64,000 nt of DNA, from contig JAOTVB010000002.1 of assembly GCA_029863605.1 (NCBI GenBank), positions 1 through 64,000 of the forward strand, in the 5' to 3' direction. The notes under the pieces were generated by a model. That model worked only from the letters and a program-made list of their open reading frames with translations. It was not told the origin of the DNA and did not search any database. Within the stretch, counting starts at the first letter, position 1; every line of letters begins with the position of its first letter. The DNA comes from Myxococcales bacterium (GTDB taxonomy: Bacteria; Myxococcota_A; Polyangia; Polyangiales; Houyiibacteriaceae). Of this stretch, positions 9,149 through 17,210 are shown piece after piece. A program made the translations under genes and the position numbers.

Positions 9149-10293
9149 GTCGGAGTCTCGTCCTGGGCTGCCGGCGGCAGGGTGAGGCGGAACCGCGTCT
9201 CTTTGTCGTCGCTCGCGGACACCACGAGCTCACCGCCGAGCTCTTCAGCGATGCGCTTGGAGATCGCGAGGCCGACCCCCGCTCCCTGAAGACGCCCACC
9301 AACGCCGAAGGGCTTGAACACGTTGCTCAGCTGGTCTTTCCCGATTGGCGGCCCGTTGTCGGACACGTCGAGGACCGCCTTGCCGTTTAGGATGGCGGTC
9401 GTCACCCGGACCACGCCTTGGCCCTCGGCTCGGCCCGCGGCTCGCTGAATCGCATTGGCCAGCAGGTTGAGCGCGATCTGCACGATGTTGGTGCGGGTCG
9501 CGAGCACTTTTGGCTCGATCCCGGTCGCGACCTCGATTAGGGCGCGACCGCGAAGCCCACTGCTCTCGGCCTTGCGTAAAGCCACGCGTACGGCGTCGGC
9601 CAGATCGACGATCTCGGCTTCGACCTCTTCCGGGGCCCTCGCCATCTCTTCGGTCAGCTCGAGGATTCGCTTCACGCCGTCTCGTGCATCGGTGACGGCG
9701 GTGTCCATCTGCGCCAAAATTCCACGTGCACGGGTCACGTCGGGACTCGACTCCTGGAGCGCCGAGGCTGCGGCACCGACCGAAGTCTCGATCACCGTGA
9801 GATTGTTACGGATCCACCCCACCGGGTTGCGAAGCTCGTCGGCGAGCCCACTGGCCACCACGCTGAGCGAGTAGGCACGCTCCGTGTCGAGCAAGCGCTG
9901 CTCGAGCTCCTTGACGCGCGTGTTGAGATTGTAGAGGTCGATCGCATCGCGGAGCTCTGCTCGAAGCACCTCCGGTTCCCAGGGCTTGCGCATGTAGCGC
10001 CGCACGTGCCCGCGGTTGATCGCATCTTCGGCCGCTTGGAGATCCGAGTACGCCGTGATCAAGAGTCGAATCGTCTCGGGGTATTCACTCTCGACCTTCT
10101 CGAGGAGCTCGATCCCGGTCATCCCCGGCATCCGTTGATCGGTGAGTACCACGCCGATTTCGTGCTCTTTCATCAACGCGAGCCCGTCGGCGCCGCTCGA
10201 CGCGGTCAAGACCGGAAAGTCATCCCCGCACATCGCTTCGAAGACGACGAGATTCGGCTCTTCGTCGTCGACGAACAACACGTGCGCTTTCAT
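9145..10293 (-). CDS. Response regulator with C-terminal histidine-kinase-like module (phospho-acceptor His replaced by Asp)
   Basis: The 382-residue protein has a receiver domain at 1-120: acidic pair DDE at 9-11, phospho-acceptor D52 in LTDQRMPG, and the conserved Lys in MRKPWEP. A coiled linker leads to a kinase module. The H-box reads GLADELRNP, where family members have a His at the position of D152 (codon GAC, + strand bases 9838-9840). The ATPase part looks intact: an N-box near 'IALNLLANAIQRA', 'DVSDNGPPIG' and 'GAGVGLAISKRIAEELGG'. A receiver joined to a kinase output is the layout reported for PhcR of Ralstonia. Its start overlaps the hybrid-kinase stop by 4 nt, implying coupled synthesis. 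Confidence 0.8.
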   Translation of the reverse strand: MKAHVLFVDDEEPNLVVFEAMCGDDFPVLTASSGADGLALMKEHEIGVVLTDQRMPGMTGIELLEKVESEYPETIRLLITAYSDLQAAEDAINRGHVRRYMRKPWEPEVLRAELRDAIDLYNLNTRVKELEQRLLDTERAYSLSVVASGLADELRNPVGWIRNNLTVIETSVGAAASALQESSPDVTRARGILAQMDTAVTDARDGVKRILELTEEMARAPEEVEAEIVDLADAVRVALRKAESSGLRGRALIEVATGIEPKVLATRTNIVQIALNLLANAIQRAAGRAEGQGVVRVTTAILNGKAVLDVSDNGPPIGKDQLSNVFKPFGVGGRLQGAGVGLAISKRIAEELGGELVVSASDDKETRFRLTLPPAAQDETPT

Positions 10294-12872
10294 GCCGCTT
10301 GCTCCATGGCCGGAATCTCCATCACAAAGCGAGCCCCCCCACCGGGCCTAGATTCATATCTTAGCTCACCACCGGCGGCCTGGGCGATTCTTCGGCTCAA
10401 ATGAAGCCCAAGCCCCGTCCCTTCTCCTTCCGCTCTCGTTGTAAAGAAGGGGTCGAAGATGCGGTGGACCATGTCGTGGGGGACGCCGGGGCCATCGTCG
10501 GAGACTGTGACCGAGATTACTTTCTCTTTTTGCTTCAGCTCGAGCCAGATGTTCTTGGCGCCAGAACGCACGGAGTTGTCGATGAGGTTCAAGAGCACCT
10601 GGTTGAACGCCCGTGCAGGCACGAACACATTCCCCGTCACCTCGAAGTCTTCATGCACCGTGACGTCCCTCATCCTGTGCTGCAGCAGATTGAGCGTGGA
10701 GTGGACCGCCACCTGCACGTTGCAGGGCGCCAGGTCCGTCCCGTCTGCCGGTCGGGCATGGGCCCCGAGCGCCGACAAGATGCTGTCGATGCGGTCGAGG
10801 CCATCGATCATGATGCCGAGCAGCTTTTCGCTGGGCACGCGTTGCGACCCACCCTGCTGCAAGACCCGGGCCGCATTCACGACCGCGTTGAGCGGGTTTT
10901 TCACCTCGTGGGCAAGGCCGGCCGCAAGCGTGCCGGCCGACGCTAGCCGGGCCTGATCGGCCAGTTGCAGGGACAAGCCGCGCATCTTCAGGTGCGCACG
11001 GATGCGCGCCAAAAGCACCTGTGTGTGGAACGGTTTCGACACGAAATCGTCGGCGCCAGCTTGATAGCCCTCGAGCGCGGTCTCGCTCTCCCCGCGCGCG
11101 GTGAGCAGGATGACAGGAATGTGTTGAAGCGACGTGTCGTCTTTGATGGCCTTGCAGAGATCGAGCCCGCTCGTGCCCGGCATCATCACGTCGGTGAGCA
11201 CCAGGTCCGGGCGGTGTGCCTTCATCAGCTCGAGGGCCTCCGACCCGTTCTTCGCGGCGTCGACATGATAGGTCTCCCCGAGCACGCCCACGATGAAACC
11301 ACGCAAATCCTCCTCGTCCTCGGCGACGAGCACCCGTGGCACTCGACCCCGGTCGAGCAGAACTCGCTCGAAAGGTCGCTGGCTTTGCCGGATTTCGACG
11401 GTGGCCTGTTGCATCGGCCGGGTGGGAGGCGCGGTCATCCTGTCCTCGATACGCCGGCCCGGGTGGACATCGACATGGACTTGTCGTCGCTCGACGATCT
11501 CGGTGTGGAAATGCTCCCTTCCACTCTTGAGGAAGAGCGTGAAGGTCGACCCTTCCCCGACCTCGCTGTCCACCGTTAGCGAACCCCCGTGTAGCTGCGC
11601 AAGCTCGCGCGCGAGGGCCAGGCCGATACCGACGCCGCCGGCTCGACGCCGCTCGGACGTCTCCGTCTGATGAAAGCGCTCGAAAATCCTTTGCTGCTCA
11701 TCACGAGGGATCCCCGGCCCCGTGTCCTGCACCTCGATAGACGTTCCGGCCGCGTTGTAAATCGCACGGACATTGATACGTCCCCCAGCCGGCGTAAACT
11801 TCATCGCATTCCCGACGAGGTTCGTGAGAATGATCTCGAGGCGATGGGGATCGCCAAACATCTCGGGTGGCTCGCCTTCAATCGAGTACTCGAGCTCGAT
11901 TTCCTTGGCGCGCGCCGCTGGTAGGGCGTTCTCCGTCATGCGCTTAGCTAGATCCCCGACGTCGACCTGCATCACTCTAAGCCGCAGGCCACCCGCCTCG
12001 AGCCGCGCAAGATCCAGGAGATCGTCGATCATTCGAAGTAGGCGCTCAGCGTTTCGGCGCACCACTTTGAGAGCATCACGCTCGGCACTCGGGCGCAGCT
12101 TCGACAACAGCTCGTCCACCGGCGAAAGAATCAGCGTAAGCGGCGTCCTGAGCTCGTGGGAGATATTCGCGAAGAACTCGGACTTGAGACGGTCTACCTC
12201 CTGGGCGCGCTCCAATGCGCTGGAGAGTTCGTCGGATGTTTGAGCCAGTGCGGCCCGGGCTTGGAACGAAGTATAAGCGAATCCGAACTTGTAAGCGGCA
12301 ATCAGGGCGACACCGGCTCCGCCCGTCGTAAGCACAAAGAGCACCGCTACAAAAGTTCCCGCCGCAAAGTGATCCATGAACACCCAGGTTCCGCCGAGCA
12401 TCAAACCAGAGGTGACTAGAATCAAACTGTACGTATAGCGAGGAGGCCAGAAGGGTAGAGCGGCACTCCCGAATTGAACCAACAGAAAGCCAGTCACGTA
12501 CCAGGGATACGAGTCCCCGAGGTACGGGATCATGGCTAGAACGCCGCCGTTGATGACCAAGAACCAAATCCAAAACAAACCCCACACGTGTCGACGGCTC
12601 CGGTCCAGGTACGCGAGAAGCAGTAGCGGGAGCGCCAAGCTGACCGCGCCAAATCTAATCGCCAACAGGATCGGCCACGTTTCGCGGGCCAGGTAGTAAT
12701 CGAAAATCCCCCAAAGGAGGAAGAACGGAGCGAACACCGACACGGTCAGTACGAAGATCTTGAAGTTGAGCTGGCGAAGCTCATCGTAGAACTCGGCGAG
12801 CTTCCATTCCTGAAGAGGCTGGCCTCCTAGCGGCACGCCCCCATTCGTTTTCACGAACGGATGGGCGATCAT
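10290..12872 (-). CDS. Membrane hybrid sensor with two histidine-kinase modules around one receiver
   Basis: The 860-residue protein has an N-terminal membrane domain of about six hydrophobic helices (residues 38-200). The first kinase follows: H-box FANISHELRTPL (His about 239), an N-box near 'LVGNAMKF', and 'DTGPGIP' and 'GVGIGLALARELA' boxes. Then come a receiver (about 520-635, LTDVMMPGTSG) and a second kinase with H-box AGLAHEVKNPLN and 'GTGLGLHLSRRIA'. The layout looks like a PhcS-type sensor fused to a PhcR-type receiver-kinase. It starts 3 nt after the methyltransferase stop. The membrane part lacks a recognisable periplasmic sensor domain, which fits a hydrophobic ligand or a membrane signal; that is inference. 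Confidence 0.85.
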   Translation of the reverse strand: MIAHPFVKTNGGVPLGGQPLQEWKLAEFYDELRQLNFKIFVLTVSVFAPFFLLWGIFDYYLARETWPILLAIRFGAVSLALPLLLLAYLDRSRRHVWGLFWIWFLVINGGVLAMIPYLGDSYPWYVTGFLLVQFGSAALPFWPPRYTYSLILVTSGLMLGGTWVFMDHFAAGTFVAVLFVLTTGGAGVALIAAYKFGFAYTSFQARAALAQTSDELSSALERAQEVDRLKSEFFANISHELRTPLTLILSPVDELLSKLRPSAERDALKVVRRNAERLLRMIDDLLDLARLEAGGLRLRVMQVDVGDLAKRMTENALPAARAKEIELEYSIEGEPPEMFGDPHRLEIILTNLVGNAMKFTPAGGRINVRAIYNAAGTSIEVQDTGPGIPRDEQQRIFERFHQTETSERRRAGGVGIGLALARELAQLHGGSLTVDSEVGEGSTFTLFLKSGREHFHTEIVERRQVHVDVHPGRRIEDRMTAPPTRPMQQATVEIRQSQRPFERVLLDRGRVPRVLVAEDEEDLRGFIVGVLGETYHVDAAKNGSEALELMKAHRPDLVLTDVMMPGTSGLDLCKAIKDDTSLQHIPVILLTARGESETALEGYQAGADDFVSKPFHTQVLLARIRAHLKMRGLSLQLADQARLASAGTLAAGLAHEVKNPLNAVVNAARVLQQGGSQRVPSEKLLGIMIDGLDRIDSILSALGAHARPADGTDLAPCNVQVAVHSTLNLLQHRMRDVTVHEDFEVTGNVFVPARAFNQVLLNLIDNSVRSGAKNIWLELKQKEKVISVTVSDDGPGVPHDMVHRIFDPFFTTRAEGEGTGLGLHLSRRIAQAAGGELRYESRPGGGARFVMEIPAMEQAA

Positions 12873-12875
12873 CGC

Positions 12876-14327
12876 CTAACCTTTGCGCACGAGAAGGAAG
12901 TAATAAGCGCCGCCGGGTTCGACGACAACGTCGACTTCTGCCGAACCTGGGAGCAGTGCGGCCATCGCCTCCATGTCATCTTTAGATCTATACAAGATGG
13001 GCCAGTCGGCGACGAATTCCGGAGGCCAAAAGTTGGTATTCGGGCCAATCGCATTCCCAATTGCGAGACGGCCGCCGGGCACCAACCGGTCGTAGAGAGC
13101 CTTGGCGATTGTTTGAGCGCGGTCTAGGCGTAGGTAGTCAAAAAGACCACTCGAGAAGATGTAGTTCTGATCTTCGAATTTGAAGGCCTCTGGATGCCTC
13201 AACAACTTGCTGAAGGACAAGTGCAAGAGCTTGAGCTCCGCGGGACGCTCCGCTCCTCGAATCGCCTTGTGTCCAATCTGATATGCGACGGCGAGCGCCT
13301 CCTCTTCCTGATCGATGAGGGTCCAGGTGGCTGGCCCACGTCTTGCGGTTGTCTCAGCCCAAATCTGGACCTCGCGCCCTGAACCGCAACCAAGATTCGC
13401 TACAGCGAACTCGCTCGTGCCGCTTCGCGCGAGCCTTTCGTGCTCCGCGTCCATCAGTTCTACGAGAAAGCGGGCTCGCGAAACGACACCGCGTGCCATC
13501 GGATTCTGCACGAACAACTTGTGCATTATCTGATCGAACGCCGTTGGACCCTCAAACTCATCGCGGTAGTAATATTCCATCACGTGGTAGTCGCCTGCGT
13601 ACCCGAGCGGCTTGTTCCAAGTTCGATCGATGAGGGGGCAACCCTTTAGCAGCGGGGTGATCGTAGCCTCGGTGTATCGCTTCGCAGCGTGGTGTGCGGC
13701 GGGATCCGCTCTCAATTCCCAGCCTGCTCTTGAAGCGTCGGTAACCAATTGACGCCAACGCCGATCGAGTGTCTCAAAGCTCCGCTCGACCAGATCGCGA
13801 AGGGGTCTCTCGTGATCGCCTTTCGCTCTGATTCGCGACTCTTCTCGATCGAGAAGTGGTCGGTAGTACAGCAAGAAGTCCTTGATTGAGGAGACAGCGT
13901 CGAGATAGTTCTTTGGGAGCAGATTGGCATAAGCCGCCGGGCCAGCCTGGAGACCAGCTCTGAAGGCGCGGTCTGCGTCGAGTTCCAACATGTCTATGAC
14001 GGCGATTGTTTGCTGCGCATCGACCCCAACGCGTGACCCTGTTGCGAGCGCCTGCACGCGGGCGACTCGAACCTTCGAGTCGAGGACTGGCTCGCCGTGA
14101 ATGATCAGTTGTCCCTCGATTTCTGCTCCAGGATTCCAGATCTTCCCGTTGGGCGAAGCGAACAGGAACCCGCTAGCAGACAAGTCTAGAACGGGGTGCT
14201 CCACGCCATCACAGCGAAATACGCACTCAGCATCTGCAGAGAAAAGGTCGCTGGTGCGTTTGCGGGGTGGCCGGTAAAACGCTGAGCGCACTAGCGCGCC
14301 GTTAACTCGAGGGTCAAACATTTTCAC
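12876..14327 (-). CDS. PilZ domain fused to PhcB-like SAM-dependent methyltransferase
   Basis: The 483-residue protein, first of the operon, has two parts. Residues 15-120 look like PilZ: basic RPPRKR at the start, then DLSASG, matching the RxxxR and (D/N)xSxxG c-di-GMP-binding motifs. The C-terminal part (about 200-483) carries 'KPLGYAGDYHVMEYYYR', 'QNPMARGVVSRARFLVELM' and the SAM motif VANLGCGSGREV, then an Asp-containing 'TLIDQEEEAL'. These are the signatures I associate with proteins annotated as 3-hydroxypalmitic acid methyl ester biosynthesis (PhcB). PhcB makes the diffusible cell-density signal of Ralstonia solanacearum. Methylation of a fatty acid here is inferred, not shown. Confidence 0.75.
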   Translation of the reverse strand: MKMFDPRVNGALVRSAFYRPPRKRTSDLFSADAECVFRCDGVEHPVLDLSASGFLFASPNGKIWNPGAEIEGQLIIHGEPVLDSKVRVARVQALATGSRVGVDAQQTIAVIDMLELDADRAFRAGLQAGPAAYANLLPKNYLDAVSSIKDFLLYYRPLLDREESRIRAKGDHERPLRDLVERSFETLDRRWRQLVTDASRAGWELRADPAAHHAAKRYTEATITPLLKGCPLIDRTWNKPLGYAGDYHVMEYYYRDEFEGPTAFDQIMHKLFVQNPMARGVVSRARFLVELMDAEHERLARSGTSEFAVANLGCGSGREVQIWAETTARRGPATWTLIDQEEEALAVAYQIGHKAIRGAERPAELKLLHLSFSKLLRHPEAFKFEDQNYIFSSGLFDYLRLDRAQTIAKALYDRLVPGGRLAIGNAIGPNTNFWPPEFVADWPILYRSKDDMEAMAALLPGSAEVDVVVEPGGAYYFLLVRKG

Positions 14328-14561
14328 TCGCTAAGGTTATCAAACTGGCCCACACAAATGCGGTTTTATACAGGAATCGATTGGTCGCTTATCATAGCCG
14401 ATCTGTTTCGGTCCGCTTGCTATGAAGATTTGCGTCCCAGGAGGATCTCGTCTGGGCTCCTGACAACTCGTCCAGTTACCCCACGGTGTCATAACAGTGC
14501 AAGGCTTGCGTCAGCATACAGCCCTTGACGCTGAGCGATTCCCTGGGAGAGTCTGGCCCAA
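14328..14561 (+). promoter_or_regulatory. Divergent control region between methyltransferase operon and desaturase
   Basis: This 234-bp intergenic region must hold promoters for both directions. Two dyads can be read. CAGGAG at 14438-14443 pairs with CTCCTG at 14457-14462, and overlaps the alternative pair CCCAG (14436-14440) with CTGGG (14452-14456). GCGTCA at 14508-14513 pairs with TGACGC at 14526-14531. The second lies just upstream of the desaturase ribosome site and could be an operator or part of a leader. No convincing sigma-70 or sigma-54 promoter stood out. Confidence 0.35.
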
Positions 14562-15485
14562 ATGGATGTTGCGACCGCTCAAGCGCAGCCTGGGCGGAAA
14601 ACTGTCAGTCGTGGTGACCTGACCCGGTTATCAAAGCTGCAACCGAGTAGGTGGGTTCGGGACCTGATCCTTGACTGGGCCCTCATCGTGGGCGGGATTG
14701 CTCTCTACGGTGCCATTGACAGTTTGTGGGCGCTGCCATTCATAGCCCTTTTCGTGGGGTCGCGGCAGCATGCCCTCGCGCTTCTCGGCCACGACGCGAC
14801 GCACCGGTCGGCACTTCCGAGTAGGCGATGGAACGACTTCTGGGGCGAGTTGCTCGCTGCGTGGCCGCTCTTCGTGATCATCGATCACGGCTACAGACCC
14901 TGGCATTTTCAACATCATCGCTGGCTTGGAACCGAGTCCGATCCTGAGCTCGGATATCGCAAGCTTCGACCCTACACGCTACCTGTCACGCGGCGAAAGA
15001 TTGCATTGTGGTTCGGCCTGGACATGATCGGCCTAGGGATCCCGGACCTGATTCGGTTTCAGCACGCAGTCTTCCCAGATCGGCCATGGCGGCATTGGGG
15101 TCCGGTCGTTTGGTATGCGGTGTTTGCGAGCCTAACGATCTGGCTCGACTGTTTCTGGGTGTTCGGGGTTTGGACCTGGTCGCTGTTGACCGGGTTCTGG
15201 GCGATTTTCAGATTCCGGACGTGGTACGAACACGTTGGGTTGGAGCAGGCCGGCGAGGAGGGCACGCACAGGTTTTCTGCCAATCCTGTCGTACGCTTCC
15301 TCTTCTTTCCGCACAACACGCATTGCCACTATGAACACCATCGCTGGCCAAGTGTCCCGTACTACAATCTTCCTGCGCTCCGCGAGCTAGTAGAGGAACG
15401 CCCGGTGCTTACCACCAGGGAGGTATTCGTTCGCTTCGAGTTGTGCGACGGGCACATCGGTCAAGCGCAGCTGCGGGTCGGCTAG
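14562..15485 (+). CDS. Membrane fatty-acid desaturase/hydroxylase
   Basis: The 307-residue integral membrane protein carries the three histidine boxes of the di-iron desaturase superfamily: HDATH near residue 75, HFQHH near 115 and HCHYEHH near 255. Hydrophobic helix pairs lie between the boxes. It starts at ATG 14562, with GGGAGA upstream as ribosome site. It is divergent from the PhcB-like operon with 234 bp between, so it may desaturate or hydroxylate the acyl chain that the methyltransferase modifies, or adjust membrane lipids in response. Its 3' end overlaps the convergent cysteine-rich gene by 4 nt. Confidence 0.85.
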   Translation: MDVATAQAQPGRKTVSRGDLTRLSKLQPSRWVRDLILDWALIVGGIALYGAIDSLWALPFIALFVGSRQHALALLGHDATHRSALPSRRWNDFWGELLAAWPLFVIIDHGYRPWHFQHHRWLGTESDPELGYRKLRPYTLPVTRRKIALWFGLDMIGLGIPDLIRFQHAVFPDRPWRHWGPVVWYAVFASLTIWLDCFWVFGVWTWSLLTGFWAIFRFRTWYEHVGLEQAGEEGTHRFSANPVVRFLFFPHNTHCHYEHHRWPSVPYYNLPALRELVEERPVLTTREVFVRFELCDGHIGQAQLRVG

Positions 15486-16393
15486 CCGCCGCAGTACTCG
15501 TCGCCGCCGGAGCCAGAGGCGCCGCAGGTATCGGCAGGTGGGTCTGCGGGGCATTGAGCGGGTAGTCCGCAAGCATACGTACACCGATTATCGAGGCTGC
15601 CCACCTGCCTGCAGAGGCCGCTCGGTTGCGGGCATTCTTGGTCGGCTCCGCCCTCGCAGCGAACGTTGGTCAGTAGCGCTCTAACAGCCTCGCAGGTCGC
15701 AAGCTCCTCGTTGATGCCGCAGTAATCTTCCGGAAGCCCGCCCGATAGACTCGGCCGAGCACGCAGCGTGATCGAATAGGGTTGCTCGCACCCGCCCCCC
15801 GTCGTCTTCAAACAAAACCCCGTCTGCAGGTTCGGGTAGGGCGCGCTTTGATAGGTCATCGCCACACAGCGGTTTCCTGCGTTTTGGCACTCGCTGTCGC
15901 TCACGCACGTTTGGCAGGTGTCGCGGCTGGCGAGCATCGTGTCTGTGCAGGTGAAGCTGTCTGGGTTGCAGCTGTTGCGGTCGCAGTCGGTCTCTTCGGT
16001 GGCGGGGACGCACTCGACGCAGGTTCCGGCGTTGCATAGTGCCAACCCTTCGATGCCGTCGCAGTCGGTCTCGCCTTCGCATTCGACGCACTCGTTGAGG
16101 TCGGTGTCGCATCGTGCCGCGATGGGGTCGTTGCAGTCGGAGCTGGCGGTGCACTCGACGCACTCGTTGCCATTTGTGTTGCAGACGGGGGTGTTATCGA
16201 TGCAGGCAGTCGAGTTTTTCGCTGTGCACTGGACGCACATCTGGGTCGTTTCGTTGCAGGCGGGGGTCGCCGAGTCGCAAAAGCCGCACAGACCGGCTTC
16301 GACGCTGCCGTCGGGGACCTCGACGAACTTGTCTTCGAGGACGCAGCCGGCGGTGAGCGTCAGTAACCAAAGGAAGCAAGCGAACGATCTCAT
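15482..16393 (-). CDS. Cysteine-rich lipoprotein
   Basis: The 303-residue protein has a lipoprotein signal (FLWLLTLTAGC, Cys about residue 17). About 30 cysteines follow in a repeating pattern such as CVECTASSDC and CVECEGETDC, with roughly 30-residue spacing. Such disulfide-rich surface proteins are frequent in Myxococcota and usually have no assigned function. It is the last gene of a four-gene minus-strand group (20420 down to 15482); the gap to the upstream gene is 13 nt. Confidence 0.75.
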   Translation of the reverse strand: MRSFACFLWLLTLTAGCVLEDKFVEVPDGSVEAGLCGFCDSATPACNETTQMCVQCTAKNSTACIDNTPVCNTNGNECVECTASSDCNDPIAARCDTDLNECVECEGETDCDGIEGLALCNAGTCVECVPATEETDCDRNSCNPDSFTCTDTMLASRDTCQTCVSDSECQNAGNRCVAMTYQSAPYPNLQTGFCLKTTGGGCEQPYSITLRARPSLSGGLPEDYCGINEELATCEAVRALLTNVRCEGGADQECPQPSGLCRQVGSLDNRCTYACGLPAQCPADPPADTCGASGSGGDEYCGG

Positions 16394-16406
16394 CGCCTAT
16401 CCTCTT

Positions 16407-17210
16407 TCAAAACCGGAGCCTCAAGTCAAATCCCCGGGGGCTCACGCGGATTGCGGTGTGGGGTGTTGCTTCCGACCGGTCGTTCCGCCTACGGCGCTTT
16501 TCACCGACGACCCACCATGCGGTGCCTCCGGCGAGGGCCGCGGCCCCGATGACCGACCAGGCGGCCACGGCTCCTTTGTTGAGCTGTTGGGTGTCGTCTT
16601 TCACGCCGGCTGCGACTCCGATCCCGACGAAAGCCCCCGCGCCGCCCACCCAGAGCAGGATGGGCCCTGCCTTCCAGGCGTGGGGACGTGCAGATGTCTG
16701 CTTCGGCTCGTCTGCGGGCTCAGGGATGGCTGACGGGGCGCCCGACTCGAGCTCGCTCCGCCGTGCGAGAAGCTCGTCGACCAGGGCCGCGGTCGTCTGG
16801 GACAGGTCACCGTCGATGACAGTACCTGCATTCAAGTTTCGACCCGACTTTCCAACGAGCGTCAGGGTGAGCTCATGACGGTGCCCCGCCCGCAACCACA
16901 TTGCAGGCACGATGCCGAACGCAGCTCTCACGCCTTCGAGGGCTTGCTCGATGCAGTCGAGTGTCCCGCAAGCCACCAGCGCTTCGCCAAGCGCTGCGTC
17001 GGCCACGACCGTGTATCCGCGCCCCCCGAGCGCCGCCGAGAGGGCTTCCTCGACATGCGTCGCGTACGCATCTCGAACCCCCGACACCCCCTGCATCGGC
17101 GCCACCAAGACGGACACTGACCCTGTCTCTGCCCCTGCCTCCGGCTCCGCCGCCGCGACCGGCACCCCCGCCAGCAAGAACACCCCCAACACCAAAACCC
17201 CCCACCGCAT
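16407..17210 (-). CDS. Exported protein with C-terminal membrane segments, function unknown
   Basis: The ATG at 17210 (product begins MRWGVLVLGVFLLAGVPVAAA) is chosen because the longer open frame only reads through the upstream PEGA gene. Start and upstream stop overlap by 1 nt (TGATG). The 267-residue protein has a signal peptide, then an 'SVSVLVAPMQGVSGVRDAYATHVEEAL' region. 'CGTLDCIEQALEGVRAAFGIVPAMWLR' recalls TolB-N/CsgG-like lipoprotein folds that gather envelope information. Two hydrophobic helices (about 180-235) and a basic tail follow. Coexpression with the PEGA protein suggests a shared envelope role. Confidence 0.6.
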   Translation of the reverse strand: MRWGVLVLGVFLLAGVPVAAAEPEAGAETGSVSVLVAPMQGVSGVRDAYATHVEEALSAALGGRGYTVVADAALGEALVACGTLDCIEQALEGVRAAFGIVPAMWLRAGHRHELTLTLVGKSGRNLNAGTVIDGDLSQTTAALVDELLARRSELESGAPSAIPEPADEPKQTSARPHAWKAGPILLWVGGAGAFVGIGVAAGVKDDTQQLNKGAVAAWSVIGAAALAGGTAWWVVGEKRRRRNDRSEATPHTAIRVSPRGFDLRLRF

